From NCBI GenBank assembly GCA_002839375.1, contig PGXY01000012.1, forward strand, positions 47,078 through 111,077: a stretch of 64,000 nucleotides of DNA, in the 5' to 3' direction. Source of the stretch: Spirochaetae bacterium HGW-Spirochaetae-1. GTDB taxonomy: Bacteria; Spirochaetota; UBA4802; UBA5550. Shown piece after piece: positions 33,648 through 42,791 of the stretch. The translations under genes were made by a program, and so were the position numbers. How positions within the stretch are numbered: the first letter of the stretch is position 1; each line of letters begins with the position of its first letter. The notes under the pieces were generated by a model. It was not told where the DNA came from and searched no databases. It saw only the letters and a program-made list of their open reading frames with translations.

Positions 33648-34499
33648 ATGCCATCAGTTCGGCAAAAGAAAAGTTCAATGTTACAGCGTTTTTTTCTGCT
33701 CACCGTGGTGTTGTGTCTCATCAGTGCGTTTCCTTATAATGCCATTGCCGTGAATTATTTTGACGGCTCCCGGGCCAAAGAGGGTTTTTATTTCCTTACC
33801 TATACTTATGCCTGTTACGCCGACGAGACTACGGATAAAAACGGAAAAGTCGCCAACAAAGACTTCGGCCTCTTCAGCGCTCAGGAGATCCTGCGCCTCT
33901 GTTACTATACGCCTGATTTTGTGGCAACCGTAGTAGTGCCTTTTGGTTACACTAAAATCAGTTCACTTGATCAGGATTCTTTCGGCCTGGGCGATTTGAG
34001 CATCGGGGCCGGTTATTTTTTGCCGGTGAAGCAGGTTGATATCCTGCCGATGCTTTTTGTGAAATTTCCCACGGGGAGATACGATAAAGAGAAAACCGCA
34101 AATATCGGTTCTAATCAGTATGACATCGCGCCCATGATTTTTATGCACAAAACAATGGGCAGCTTCAGCATCGATGCAGCGGTGAAATATTATTTTCGGC
34201 TGGAAAATAATGATACCGATGTTGCGCCGGGAGATGAGTTGCGTCTGGAAGGACTTATTGGTTACAATATCACGGAAAAGTTTAAATCAGGTCCTGCGGT
34301 AAACTGGATGAAAAGCAGGGACAGAAAACAGGACGGATCACGGATAAGCGGCAGTGCCAGGGAAAAGCTTTCCCTGGGAGCTGATTGTTATTACCGCTTT
34401 CCGTGGTTGAGCGTGACACTTACCTATCTTTACGATATCCACACGGAAAATTCTCCCAAAGGGCATTTTGTCCAGCTCAAAACCGTTTATCGTTTCTGA
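33648..34499 (+). CDS. Outer-membrane channel-like protein (MetA-pathway/SphA-type)
   Basis: A 283-residue protein. ATG at 33648 has GGAGG upstream. A signal peptide (LQRFFLLTVVLCLISAFPYNAIA) leads into alternating amphipathic strands ending in a C-terminal aromatic residue (TVYRF), the pattern of an outer-membrane beta barrel. KEGFYFLTYTYAC, LGDLSIGAGYFLP, KFPTGRY and DIAPMIFMHK resemble the family annotated as putative MetA-pathway phenol degradation proteins. It probably lets a hydrophobic or aromatic-like substrate across the outer membrane, in line with the adjacent symporter. Confidence 0.85.
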   Translation: MPSVRQKKSSMLQRFFLLTVVLCLISAFPYNAIAVNYFDGSRAKEGFYFLTYTYACYADETTDKNGKVANKDFGLFSAQEILRLCYYTPDFVATVVVPFGYTKISSLDQDSFGLGDLSIGAGYFLPVKQVDILPMLFVKFPTGRYDKEKTANIGSNQYDIAPMIFMHKTMGSFSIDAAVKYYFRLENNDTDVAPGDELRLEGLIGYNITEKFKSGPAVNWMKSRDRKQDGSRISGSAREKLSLGADCYYRFPWLSVTLTYLYDIHTENSPKGHFVQLKTVYRF

Positions 34500-34562
34500 T
34501 TGTTTACAATCAGATAACCAGTTTTCAGGGACCTGTTGGAAAAATAAAGAAGGGAGGTTAGC

Positions 34563-35516
34563 ATGAGACGAGTGTTCATAACAGGGGTTTCGGGGTATAT
34601 AGGGATGAAGCTGGCGGAGGAGCTGGTGCGCCGTGACAAGGTGGATGAGATAGTCGGCATCGATGTCAACAGGCCTCCCAGGGACATCCCGAAACTCATA
34701 TTTTATGAAAGGGACGTCCGGCATCCCGTAGATGACATCCTCGGGAAACACGGTATCGATACGATCATTCATGCCGCCTTTATTCTCAGTCCAACCCATG
34801 ACAAAAGAAACATGGAGGATATAAATATAAACGGCACTCGGAATATCCTGGCATCGGCAGCAGCTGCTGGAGTCCATCACATCCTTTACACGAGTTCCGC
34901 TACGGCTTATGGGTTTTATGGGGATAACCCCGTGCCTCTTACTGAGGAGGATGGGCTTCGGGGAAATGACAGCATAACCTACAGTAAAACAAAAAGAATT
35001 ATCGAGGAGATATTCAGGGATTTTTTGGCACGGAATCCCCATATTACGGCCACTATTCTGCGCCCATCTTTCGTGGTGGGACCCGGTTTTGATAATCCCC
35101 TGGCCCGTCATCTCAGGAAAAAGCTGGTGTTCCTTCCGCGGAAAACCACGCCGCTGCAGTTTGTCCACGAGGATGATCTAATGGAAATTATCATCATGAT
35201 GCTGGAAAAAGGAAAAGGCGGCATCTTCAATGTCGGCGCCCGGGGTGCCATGAGCGTATACGACATGGCCCGGCGGCTCGGTAATATACCCGTGCCATTA
35301 CCGGCGCCTCTGCTGTATCCCTTTAATGCCCTGGCCTGGGCGCTGCGTCTGTCCATGCTTACCGAATTTCCCAGCTCCATGCTTCTGCTCATACGGCATC
35401 CTTGGATAGTCTCCAGTGAGAAACTTGAAAAAGCTACGGGATACACCTTTCAATACGATACGATCCGGGCCTTTGACATCTATGCGGCCCATATTTGTCA
35501 ACGTGTTATGCGTTGA
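34563..35516 (+). CDS. NAD-dependent epimerase/dehydratase family protein
   Basis: A 317-residue extended SDR: TGVSGYIGMKLA (GxxGxxG), DVRHPVDDIL, a Ser in YTSSATAYG, and YSKTK (Tyr-x3-Lys). The C-terminal part has the substrate-binding stretch FVHEDDLMEIIIMMLEKGKGGIFNVG. It could act on a nucleotide sugar or on a smaller keto/hydroxy substrate; the last half lacks features that tell which. GGGAGGTTAGC precedes the ATG. It is the last plus-strand gene of the carboxylase-symporter region and overlaps the converging YjbR-like gene by 11 bases. Confidence 0.9.
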   Translation: MRRVFITGVSGYIGMKLAEELVRRDKVDEIVGIDVNRPPRDIPKLIFYERDVRHPVDDILGKHGIDTIIHAAFILSPTHDKRNMEDININGTRNILASAAAAGVHHILYTSSATAYGFYGDNPVPLTEEDGLRGNDSITYSKTKRIIEEIFRDFLARNPHITATILRPSFVVGPGFDNPLARHLRKKLVFLPRKTTPLQFVHEDDLMEIIIMMLEKGKGGIFNVGARGAMSVYDMARRLGNIPVPLPAPLLYPFNALAWALRLSMLTEFPSSMLLLIRHPWIVSSEKLEKATGYTFQYDTIRAFDIYAAHICQRVMR

Positions 35517-35865
35517 GTATGCTTTCGCGAAGGGATTTGTTCAGTTTCTGAAAGACCAGCTCGTAGGAGTGGTCGATCATTTTCAGAATTTCATCGTCAG
35601 GAATTGTACCGTCGGCCAGTACCGTGTTCCAGTGCTTCTTGTTCATGTGATATCCGGGCTGTACCTGGGGATATTGGTCGCGGAGCAGCAGTGAGATGTA
35701 TGGATCGCATTTGAGGTTGATGTGCAGTTCGGTTGAATCTATGTTCGTGAGTGCGAACATTTTGCCGCCCACCTTGAAAACAAGGGTTGTAAAGTCAAAG
35801 GGGAAATCCTCAACTACTCCTTTTTTTAACGCGCAATATTTTCGTATGCTTTCAATGTCGAGCAT
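35506..35865 (-). CDS. YjbR/MmcQ-family protein
   Basis: A 119-residue protein with LDIESIRKYCALKKGVVEDFPF at the start, GKMFALTNIDS, LKCDPYISLLLRDQYPQVQPGYHMNKKHWNTVLADGTIPDDEI, and SYELVFQKL: the consensus of the YjbR/CyaY-like (MmcQ) fold. Members are described as DNA-binding-like or of unknown role. It lies 9 bases downstream of the PhnA-like gene on the same strand. Confidence 0.92.
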   Translation of the reverse strand: MLDIESIRKYCALKKGVVEDFPFDFTTLVFKVGGKMFALTNIDSTELHINLKCDPYISLLLRDQYPQVQPGYHMNKKHWNTVLADGTIPDDEILKMIDHSYELVFQKLNKSLRESILNA

Positions 35866-35874
35866 GTTGATAGA

Positions 35875-36267
35875 TCACTGCTTATCGATCCACTCTTCAA
35901 TTTCAGGATCAAGATAAACTTCCTCAAGGAGGGAACGGGCCCAGTCGGACTTCGGGGATATTTGCCGTAGAATCCGTACAGATATGACCTGCAGGGCCGG
36001 GATTTCGCTCCATACCGCAGTGTTCAGACATCTCCAGTGATCTGCCATACCCGGGGGATTTTCCATTCCCTTCTCGCAGGTTGTGCAGATGAATATACAC
36101 CTGTCCATGTCCGGAGTATCTGCCACGGGAGAAACTTCGTATATGTGGAGAGGGACTCCCGATGACGAACATAATTCACACCGGGAACCCGACCTTCGGG
36201 CCAGGTTCCTGCCGAAGGATGCCAGTATATCCATCCTCTCTCTGTGTCTGTCCAGTCCTTTTGCCAT
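35875..36267 (-). CDS. PhnA-like protein (zinc-ribbon-type)
   Basis: A 130-residue protein. CELCSSSGVP and CIFICTTCEKG are two Cys pairs, suitable for a zinc ribbon, and DHWRCLNTAVWSEIPALQVISVRIL closely follows the end of PhnA/YjdM proteins (HWRCLN...WS-VPAVQV-A-R-L). PhnA relatives are often called alkylphosphonate uptake proteins from operon position only. It has a weak ribosome site (AGAG) and leads the YjbR-like gene. Confidence 0.8.
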   Translation of the reverse strand: MAKGLDRHRERMDILASFGRNLARRSGSRCELCSSSGVPLHIYEVSPVADTPDMDRCIFICTTCEKGMENPPGMADHWRCLNTAVWSEIPALQVISVRILRQISPKSDWARSLLEEVYLDPEIEEWIDKQ

Positions 36268-36294
36268 TTATATACTCTATTTAGACTGACGTTG

Positions 36295-37575
36295 TCAGCT
36301 GTAGCTTTTTCTTGTCGGGCCGACGTATAGCTGCCTCGGTCTGCCTATCTTGAACGGCTTTGTATCATGCATCTCTTTCCATTGCGCGATCCAGCCCGGC
36401 ATTCGGCCGATGGCGAACATCACCGTAAACATATCGACGGGGATGCCCAGTTCACGGTAAATGATACCACTGTAGAAATCCACGTTGGGATAGAGCTTCC
36501 TCTCGATAAAATAATCGTCCTTCAGAACGGCATCCTCCAGTTCCAGCGCAATATTCAAAAGAGGGTCGGTGATGTTTCTTTTCTCAAGGAATTCCCTGCC
36601 CACCCGTTTCAGGATGATGGCCCTGGGATCAAAGTTTTTATATACCCGGTGTCCGAATCCGTGAAGACGGAAATTCGATTCCTTTTTCTTGGACTTTTCG
36701 ATTATATCCCCGACCTTCAGGCCCTGTTTGTGAATGCCTTCGAGCATTTCAATCACTTCCTGGTTGGCTCCGCCGTGAAGCGGTCCCCACAGGGCGCAGA
36801 TGCCGGCACATACGGAAGAATAGAGGTTCACCTTGCTGCTTCCCACGAGACGTACTGTCGAGGTGCTGCAATTCTGTTCATGATCGGCATGAAGAATCAG
36901 AAGCATGTTCAGTATTTTTTCTGCCTCGTCGTCGAATTCGTAGGGCTTTACCGGGCTGGAAAACATCATGTTGAGAAAATTCATGCAGTATTTGAGATCG
37001 GGGCGGGGATACACATAGGGTTCCCCGATGGATTTTTTATAAGAGAATGCGGCAATAGTCCTTATTTTGGATATAAGCCGGGCAACTATAAGATTGAAGG
37101 CGCTTACATCCCCTTCTTCGAAATCCTCATCAAAGGAGTGGGGATAGAAAATAGCCAGGGCATTTACCATGGTGCTCAGAATGGCCATGGGATGAGCATT
37201 GGGCGGCATGCCGACGAAATATTGGATCATGTCTTCATGGAGCATGGAGTTTTCCGTGAGGAGAGTCGAAAAGGTTCTGCGCTCTTCCACGGAGGGTAAT
37301 TTCCCGTAAATGATCAGGTAGGCCGTTTCTATAAAGGAAGATTTTTCCGCCAGCTCCGCCACATCAATGCCCCGGTATCGGAGTATTCCCTTGTCACCAT
37401 CAATAAATGTGATAGCGCTGGCACAGGAACCGGTATTCTGAAATCCATTGTCCAGGGTGATATGCCCTGTTCTTGAGTAAAGATCATTAATGTCAATGGC
37501 CTTTTCCCCTTCGGTGCCCTCCATGACTGGGAATTCATATTCATTGTTTTCCAGTATTAGTTTTGCCTTTGCCAT
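36295..37575 (-). CDS. gltA: Citrate synthase, type I (GltA-like)
   Basis: A 426-residue enzyme condensing acetyl-CoA and oxaloacetate, a cytosolic step of the citric acid cycle. The catalytic His in ALWGPLHGGANQEV, the second His in GFGHRVYKNFDPRA and the Asp in NVDFYSGIIY are all present. The early part has LYSRTGHITLDNGFQNTGSCASAITFIDGDKGILRYRGI, the type I N-terminal beta domain. The ATG at 37575 follows AGAGGAA; an ATG 13 codons earlier has no ribosome site. Confidence 0.96.
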   Translation of the reverse strand: MAKAKLILENNEYEFPVMEGTEGEKAIDINDLYSRTGHITLDNGFQNTGSCASAITFIDGDKGILRYRGIDVAELAEKSSFIETAYLIIYGKLPSVEERRTFSTLLTENSMLHEDMIQYFVGMPPNAHPMAILSTMVNALAIFYPHSFDEDFEEGDVSAFNLIVARLISKIRTIAAFSYKKSIGEPYVYPRPDLKYCMNFLNMMFSSPVKPYEFDDEAEKILNMLLILHADHEQNCSTSTVRLVGSSKVNLYSSVCAGICALWGPLHGGANQEVIEMLEGIHKQGLKVGDIIEKSKKKESNFRLHGFGHRVYKNFDPRAIILKRVGREFLEKRNITDPLLNIALELEDAVLKDDYFIERKLYPNVDFYSGIIYRELGIPVDMFTVMFAIGRMPGWIAQWKEMHDTKPFKIGRPRQLYVGPTRKSYS

Positions 37576-37798
37576 ACGTTCCTCTGAGGATTCACTTTCT
37601 TTTAATATCTTCATATGTCAAAAGTATGTACGGGATATAATTGTCAAATCGATTTTAATGTTTATCAGTCGGCAAAATGAAGTGTTTTTGATTTTTGTAG
37701 GATTTTATTTATTCGAAAACAGTATTTTCAGTGGAAAACCGGCAGTGTCAATTATAAGATGGCTTAATAAAGTTAATCCTTCCCGACAAATCGGGGCT

Positions 37799-39040
37799 AT
37801 GGGTGTGACCGGCAATATGGCAGATAATAATTTCAGAAAGAAAATGATACTACTGTCTCTCCTCTATCTTTCCCAGGGACTCCCTTTTGGATTCCAGGCC
37901 ACGGCTTTGCCCCTGTACCTGAGGACCCAGGGTATATCCCTGGCGGCCATAGGTTTCGCCGGCGCACTGGCTGCACCCTGGCTCCTGAAACCGTTCTGGG
38001 CTCCCCTGGTGGACCGGTACTGGAACAGGGACTTTGGTAAAAGAAAATCGTGGATAGTACCACTCCAGGTTCTTCTTTTCCTCAGTATATTGTCGGCGTC
38101 CATGATTTCTGCAGGATCAGATCTTTTCCCGCTTATGACGGCGGTTTTTATGATGAATGTTTTTGCTGCCACGCAGGATATCGCCGTTGATGGACTTGCC
38201 GTTGATATACTCTCCACCCATGAACTGGGCACGGGAAATGCCGCCCAGGTCGTGGGGTATAAGACCGGCATGCTTTTAAGCGGCGGCCTGTTGGTCTGGT
38301 TCAGTTCATATACGGGTTGGCAGGGATTCTTTATTGCCATGGCCGCTATTTCCATTGTACCCCTGCCGTTTATATTATTATACCGTGAAGGAAAAACCAG
38401 GGAGAAACATTCCGGCGACAGGGAAGTAAAATCATTCAGGGAAATAGTAACCATTGCGCTCGAAGCCTTCCGGCTTCCCGGCGCCCACTGGTTTCTCCTG
38501 TTTGTTTCAACATACAAGATCGGCGAATATATGATCGATGCCATGTTCAAACCATTTCTTATAGACAGCGGATTTTCAGCCTCCGATATCGGTCTCTGGG
38601 TAGGGACATGGGGAATGATTGCGTCCCTGGCCGGCTCCCTGGCGGGAGGATATATGGCCTCGAAGATAAGCATATTGCGCGCCCTGTTTATAGCCGTTTT
38701 CCTGAGAATAATTCCGCTAGCCATGGAGTTTGGCCTCACTATCGTGATACCGTCCTCGTCAACGGTTATTGCCACAACCGTGGCTGAGCATTTCTTCGGG
38801 GGAATGCTTACCACGGCCATGTTCGCCTTCATGATGTCCCGTGTCGATAAACGAATCGGAGCCACGCACTATACCATCATTGCCGCAATCGAGGTTCTGG
38901 GAAAAAGTCCCGGAACATGGGCCTCGGGATTGCTGGCGGAACGCATAGGTTATACGGGACTTTTTGCCGCTGGTGTGATTTTATCTTCAATTATACTTTT
39001 CATATTTCCCATGCTGAAGAGAGGAGAGAATAAGGCATGA
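37799..39040 (+). CDS. Major facilitator transporter of the AmpG-like group
   Basis: A 413-residue protein with 12 membrane segments. LLYLSQGLPFGFQATALPLYLR, GALAAPWLLKPFWAPLVDRYW, FGKRKSWIVPLQ, and FAATQDIAVDGLAVDIL are close to the AmpG/SLC33 (acetyl-CoA transporter-like) consensus. Known members import anhydro-muropeptides for cell-wall recycling or move CoA esters; the exact load is open. The start at 37799 (or the ATG at 37817) is chosen because earlier frame parts overlap the citrate synthase start region. It is convergent with the sensor-phosphatase gene, only 3 bases apart. Confidence 0.9.
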   Translation: MGVTGNMADNNFRKKMILLSLLYLSQGLPFGFQATALPLYLRTQGISLAAIGFAGALAAPWLLKPFWAPLVDRYWNRDFGKRKSWIVPLQVLLFLSILSASMISAGSDLFPLMTAVFMMNVFAATQDIAVDGLAVDILSTHELGTGNAAQVVGYKTGMLLSGGLLVWFSSYTGWQGFFIAMAAISIVPLPFILLYREGKTREKHSGDREVKSFREIVTIALEAFRLPGAHWFLLFVSTYKIGEYMIDAMFKPFLIDSGFSASDIGLWVGTWGMIASLAGSLAGGYMASKISILRALFIAVFLRIIPLAMEFGLTIVIPSSSTVIATTVAEHFFGGMLTTAMFAFMMSRVDKRIGATHYTIIAAIEVLGKSPGTWASGLLAERIGYTGLFAAGVILSSIILFIFPMLKRGENKA

Positions 39041-39043
39041 TTC

Positions 39044-41083
39044 TCATAGTATTTCAATGATGACCATAGTCAAGTCGTCATGAAAGGGGGCATTGCGATT
39101 TGACCAGACTTCAAGCTCTCCTATAATGAGCTTCAATATGTCCTCGATCGAGGTTGTTTGGTTTCTGAGGATAAAATCTTCAAGGCGGTTAATACCGAAA
39201 TCATCGCCCTGGCGATTCCTGACTTCGATTATACAATCAGTATACAGAAATACCCTGTCTCCAGGGCTTACGGGAATTGTCATTTCTTCATAATCGATCC
39301 CCTTTTCGTATCCCATGAGCATTCCCCTGGGCTGATACCGCATGACCCTGTTTTCCCTGCGGCTGTGAATCAGCACAGGTTCATGCCCCGCCCGTACGAA
39401 GGTAACACTACGGGCGCTGTCGTCCAGGTAAGCATAACAGGCTGTTATAAATTGATTTTCAATATTTCCCGTCAGTTCATCATTCATCGTTTTCAGGAAA
39501 ATGGCCGGGGAGCCTGCATCGGATCGTCCCGTTGAGAAGAGTATGTTCACCATGGATGCTATCAGCGCCGATGCGATGCCGTGGCCGGTTACATCAGCTA
39601 CAAATATCCCCAGACCGCCGCCCCTGAATACATGAAAATTATAGAAATCTCCTGCCAGAATTTCAGCGGGGACACAGACTGCAGCGGTTTTGTAACGAGA
39701 AGAGGAGGGATTGAGTTTCGGAAGCAGAGCCTGCTGGATCATTCCGGCAAATTCCAGGTTTTCATTCATGAGGGAAAGGGTGTTTGATAACTCCAGGGTG
39801 CGTGATTCAATCTTTTTTTCCATCTCCCGGAACAGGGATTCCGACGATTCCAGAGCCTGGCTGAAGCGGTCCGAAAGTACATAGGACTGGCAAATAACAA
39901 GTACTATAAGCCCCAGAGAGGTGGCATTTATTACATGAACGACAAATATGAGCTGATTGACATACATGAATTCATAGGCGAAGCTTATGGTGAAAAATAT
40001 CATGCCCGTACCTAATATTACAGAGTAGGGAATTTTTCTGATCATGGCCAGGAGCATGAAGGGGATAACATATAACAGGACAATTACGGGAGCGAACTGA
40101 AAATAAAACAGCATAGGAATAAAAATATCCGGTGATGTTGTTATGATGATGAGAAAGTAGAGCAGGGAGATTGCAGAAATCGCCCTGATAACCTTTTGAT
40201 TGATGGAGTCCTTAAAGACTTCTCCAAGATAAAACGCGCAAAAAATAATGGCAAGAGGAAATGTGGCATATTCGATGGTCAGGTAGAGTATCCATGGCAG
40301 GGAAGGGAATGCCTGTACCAATAAATGCTCTCCTACAACAAGAGTGCGTGTGGCGATGGTAAAACAAAAGAGGGAAAGATACAGTGCGGCGCTTTCGCTT
40401 TTTCTTCGCCAGTAGAGCATTATATGATTCACGCCGATTAAGAATAGTCCGCCCATGAGGAATATTTCATAAAGTTGATGAAAGAGAGCATATCTCCTGA
40501 TCTTTTGCGGTGTGCTGATAAGTATGGGATCCCACATTCCACCTTTAACATGATGATAATTTGAAATATGGAGGACAAGGTTAATCCTGTTCCGCTGGGA
40601 AAAAAAAGGGACTTCCATGGGTCTGTATGCCGGGATGCTGTTGATTTTATTTATTCCCGGTTTGCCGTTTGAAGCGTATTCTTTGCCATCGATAAATAGC
40701 CGGTAGGCAGTGGCCATTTCGGGAATTTTCAGGGCATAATACCGGTTTGTTTCCGGCAGGTCAATAATCAGGCAATAAGAGGCATGGTTGTGCCCTCCAA
40801 ATTTTTTGTTATTATAGATGTAATTATTCCATATATTCGGACAAATGATAAAGTGATGATAAAGCCCGGGGGCGATGAAAGAAGGATCAATAAATTGTTC
40901 GGGATAAAAAGCCCATTCTCCTTCAAGAACTACAATCTCATCTTTTTCCGGAGACCAGGAGCTCAGATCGATTGTTCCTTTGGCCGCAGAATAATGCATC
41001 CCTGAAGAAGTCATACCGGTTTCCGGTATCAGCGGCAAAAGGAACATTGCTATGCATAAATATTTCAGCGATTGTTTTAACAT
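39044..41083 (-). CDS. 7TM-DISM sensor fused to a PP2C-type SpoIIE phosphatase
   Basis: A 679-residue signalling protein. Residues 1-25 are a signal peptide, about 30-190 a periplasmic beta-sandwich sensor domain (7TMR-DISMED2-like, EGEWAFYPEQFIDP), about 205-410 seven membrane helices, 410-445 a coiled coil, and 455-679 a PP2C/SpoIIE phosphatase. Its metal-binding acidic residues are visible in AGDFYNF, VADVTGHGIASAL and HDDLTMVII. Such proteins dephosphorylate anti-sigma-factor antagonists in response to an outside signal. This architecture is common in Leptospira and other spirochaetes. No partner anti-sigma or STAS gene lies next to it. Confidence 0.95.
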   Translation of the reverse strand: MLKQSLKYLCIAMFLLPLIPETGMTSSGMHYSAAKGTIDLSSWSPEKDEIVVLEGEWAFYPEQFIDPSFIAPGLYHHFIICPNIWNNYIYNNKKFGGHNHASYCLIIDLPETNRYYALKIPEMATAYRLFIDGKEYASNGKPGINKINSIPAYRPMEVPFFSQRNRINLVLHISNYHHVKGGMWDPILISTPQKIRRYALFHQLYEIFLMGGLFLIGVNHIMLYWRRKSESAALYLSLFCFTIATRTLVVGEHLLVQAFPSLPWILYLTIEYATFPLAIIFCAFYLGEVFKDSINQKVIRAISAISLLYFLIIITTSPDIFIPMLFYFQFAPVIVLLYVIPFMLLAMIRKIPYSVILGTGMIFFTISFAYEFMYVNQLIFVVHVINATSLGLIVLVICQSYVLSDRFSQALESSESLFREMEKKIESRTLELSNTLSLMNENLEFAGMIQQALLPKLNPSSSRYKTAAVCVPAEILAGDFYNFHVFRGGGLGIFVADVTGHGIASALIASMVNILFSTGRSDAGSPAIFLKTMNDELTGNIENQFITACYAYLDDSARSVTFVRAGHEPVLIHSRRENRVMRYQPRGMLMGYEKGIDYEEMTIPVSPGDRVFLYTDCIIEVRNRQGDDFGINRLEDFILRNQTTSIEDILKLIIGELEVWSNRNAPFHDDLTMVIIEIL

Positions 41084-41295
41084 GTGTTTTATTTTGATGC
41101 TTGACTGGACATATCAAATGTAGTAAGTATATCACAATTATCAAAGACACAACAATTATTTTATTCGGCAACCTGTTAATATTAGAATTATATAAAGATA
41201 ACTTTTTGGGAAAAGGCTATAAAAATAATTTGACCCCTGAATGTACCGGTGCTCATTGATCTGCGTAAAGAAGTGAAATATGCGTAAGTAATAAT

Positions 41296-41661
41296 ATGAG
41301 GTTAAAAAAATTGAACCGGAAACACTATACCGAAGCTGAAGCCAGGCAATTTAATGGAGAAAATGTAAAGGGAGTAACGGGAAGAATCGTTATCGGCAAA
41401 GCCCATGGCGCAGAGAATTTCTGTATGCGCGTATTCGAGCTCGAGCCTGAAGGATATACCCCCCGGCATAGTCATGAATGGGAACATGAAATATTTATTC
41501 ATCGGGGGTCCGGCCAGGTTTACAGCAATGGGGACTGGAATCCTATCGTAGAGGGAACAGTTATATTTATTCCGGGGAATGAAGAGCATCAGATAAGGAA
41601 TTCTTCGAAGGAAAAACTGGTTTTCATATGCCTTATCCCTTCAGGTTTTCCCGAGCTGTAA
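41296..41661 (+). CDS. Cupin-domain protein
   Basis: A 121-residue single cupin. Motif 1 GYTPRHSHEWEHEIFIHRGSG contains the two His and the Glu that bind metal, and motif 2 GNEEHQIRNSS has the last His. The metal (Fe, Mn or Zn) site is thus complete. Small stand-alone cupins may be dioxygenases, isomerases or sensors; none can be chosen. It is separated from neighbours by more than 200 bases on both sides. Confidence 0.9.
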   Translation: MRLKKLNRKHYTEAEARQFNGENVKGVTGRIVIGKAHGAENFCMRVFELEPEGYTPRHSHEWEHEIFIHRGSGQVYSNGDWNPIVEGTVIFIPGNEEHQIRNSSKEKLVFICLIPSGFPEL

Positions 41662-41905
41662 ATACCTGGAAAATATTATCGAAGCTTTCTAAAAATGATT
41701 GCTGAATGAATAATCTTATTATACGATATTCTATATATATGAATATAAAACTTGAGGTTGCCTAATAACACCGGTGAGTTTAATTCTGAAGTAGTGCCGG
41801 CACGGGCATAGGGGCCCGGTTGAAGGGATATATGAATTTTGTACAAATCAACAAGCAGACTGTATAAATATTAATACATAAAAAAAGGAGTAAACAATTA
41901 AATGT

Positions 41906-42349
41906 ATGTTAAACGACATCAGAAATAACAAGGTACTCAAGGCATTTCTGGCAATTATTGTTGCAGTAGTCGTTATTCTTTTCCTGGTGAAGGTTTATCT
42001 CGGTCCTGATTATGGCAAGGTTAAATTTGTAATATCAGCCGAGGAAATTTCCAATCCAGATGACATCCCTGAAACCGATCCCGTTACCATCAAGGATGAC
42101 AACAGGCTGTACTTTTCCGTAACAAGGAATAAAACAAAAATTAAAGCTGAAAATATTACCCTGGCAATTGAAGTCTCGGAAGGTGACTCGTTTAGGTCGT
42201 ATAAGAAAATCAGCTATGAAGTGGAAAAAAAATTCAAAAAACTGAACGGATACATACCGGAAGTTTATTTTAAAAATGAAGGAAAATACAGAATAATTCT
42301 GCAGATGGATGGCAATCAGGTTGTAAGCCGCGAATTTACCGTTGATTGA
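41906..42349 (+). CDS. Membrane-anchored hypothetical protein
   Basis: A 147-residue protein with one N-terminal membrane segment (about residues 12-29, AFLAIIVAVVVILFLVKVYL) and a strand-rich periplasmic part with many charged residues (DDNRLYFSVTRNKTKIKAENITLAIEV; KFKKLNGYIPEVYFKNEGKYRIILQMDGNQVVS). The pattern suggests an immunoglobulin-like beta sandwich. A GGAG lies 15 bases before the ATG. No family recognised. Confidence 0.72.
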   Translation: MLNDIRNNKVLKAFLAIIVAVVVILFLVKVYLGPDYGKVKFVISAEEISNPDDIPETDPVTIKDDNRLYFSVTRNKTKIKAENITLAIEVSEGDSFRSYKKISYEVEKKFKKLNGYIPEVYFKNEGKYRIILQMDGNQVVSREFTVD

Positions 42350-42401
42350 CATATTATTGCGATGCTTTTACTTATTAAGCCTTGAATGGAGATGAGTCAG
42401 C

Positions 42402-42761
42402 TTGAATATTACAGTATTGATTCTCATCGGTATGACAGCCGGCATTGTGAGCGGGCTGATAGGCATCGGCGGGGGGATAATTATTACCCCCGCACTCATT
42501 CTTTTATTGGGCCTTTCGCAGCATGAAGCACAGGGAACAACACTGGCCCTGCTGGTACCCCCCATTGGCCTTCTGGCTGCCTGGGAGTATTATAAAAGCG
42601 GCTATGTCGATATTAAAGTCGCCTTGTTTATCTGCATTGGTTTTATAATCGGCGGATTTATCGGTTCAAAAATTGCAGTCGGTATAGATGAATCTCTTAT
42701 GCGGAAAATCTTCAGCCTGGTTCTGATTTTTATCGGCATTGTTCTTTTTCTTAAAAAATGA
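42402..42761 (+). CDS. Half-size TauE/SafE-family permease
   Basis: A 119-residue protein from a TTG start (GGAGATGAG upstream). It has about four membrane segments and the motif GMTAGIVSGLIGIGGGIIITPALILLLGLSQHEAQGTTLALL, typical of the TauE/SafE (TSUP) sulfite or organosulfonate exporters. It represents one of the two repeats of the full-length family, so it would work as a dimer. The sulfur-anion role is from family knowledge only. Confidence 0.85.
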   Translation: MNITVLILIGMTAGIVSGLIGIGGGIIITPALILLLGLSQHEAQGTTLALLVPPIGLLAAWEYYKSGYVDIKVALFICIGFIIGGFIGSKIAVGIDESLMRKIFSLVLIFIGIVLFLKK

Positions 42762-42791
42762 TAAAGGATAATCCGGCCTTTATTGTATCCT

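Noticed and set aside
37864..38865. A 333-codon minus-strand frame opposite the AmpG-like transporter
   Set aside because: Antisense shadow; the plus-strand product has clear membrane segments and family motifs.
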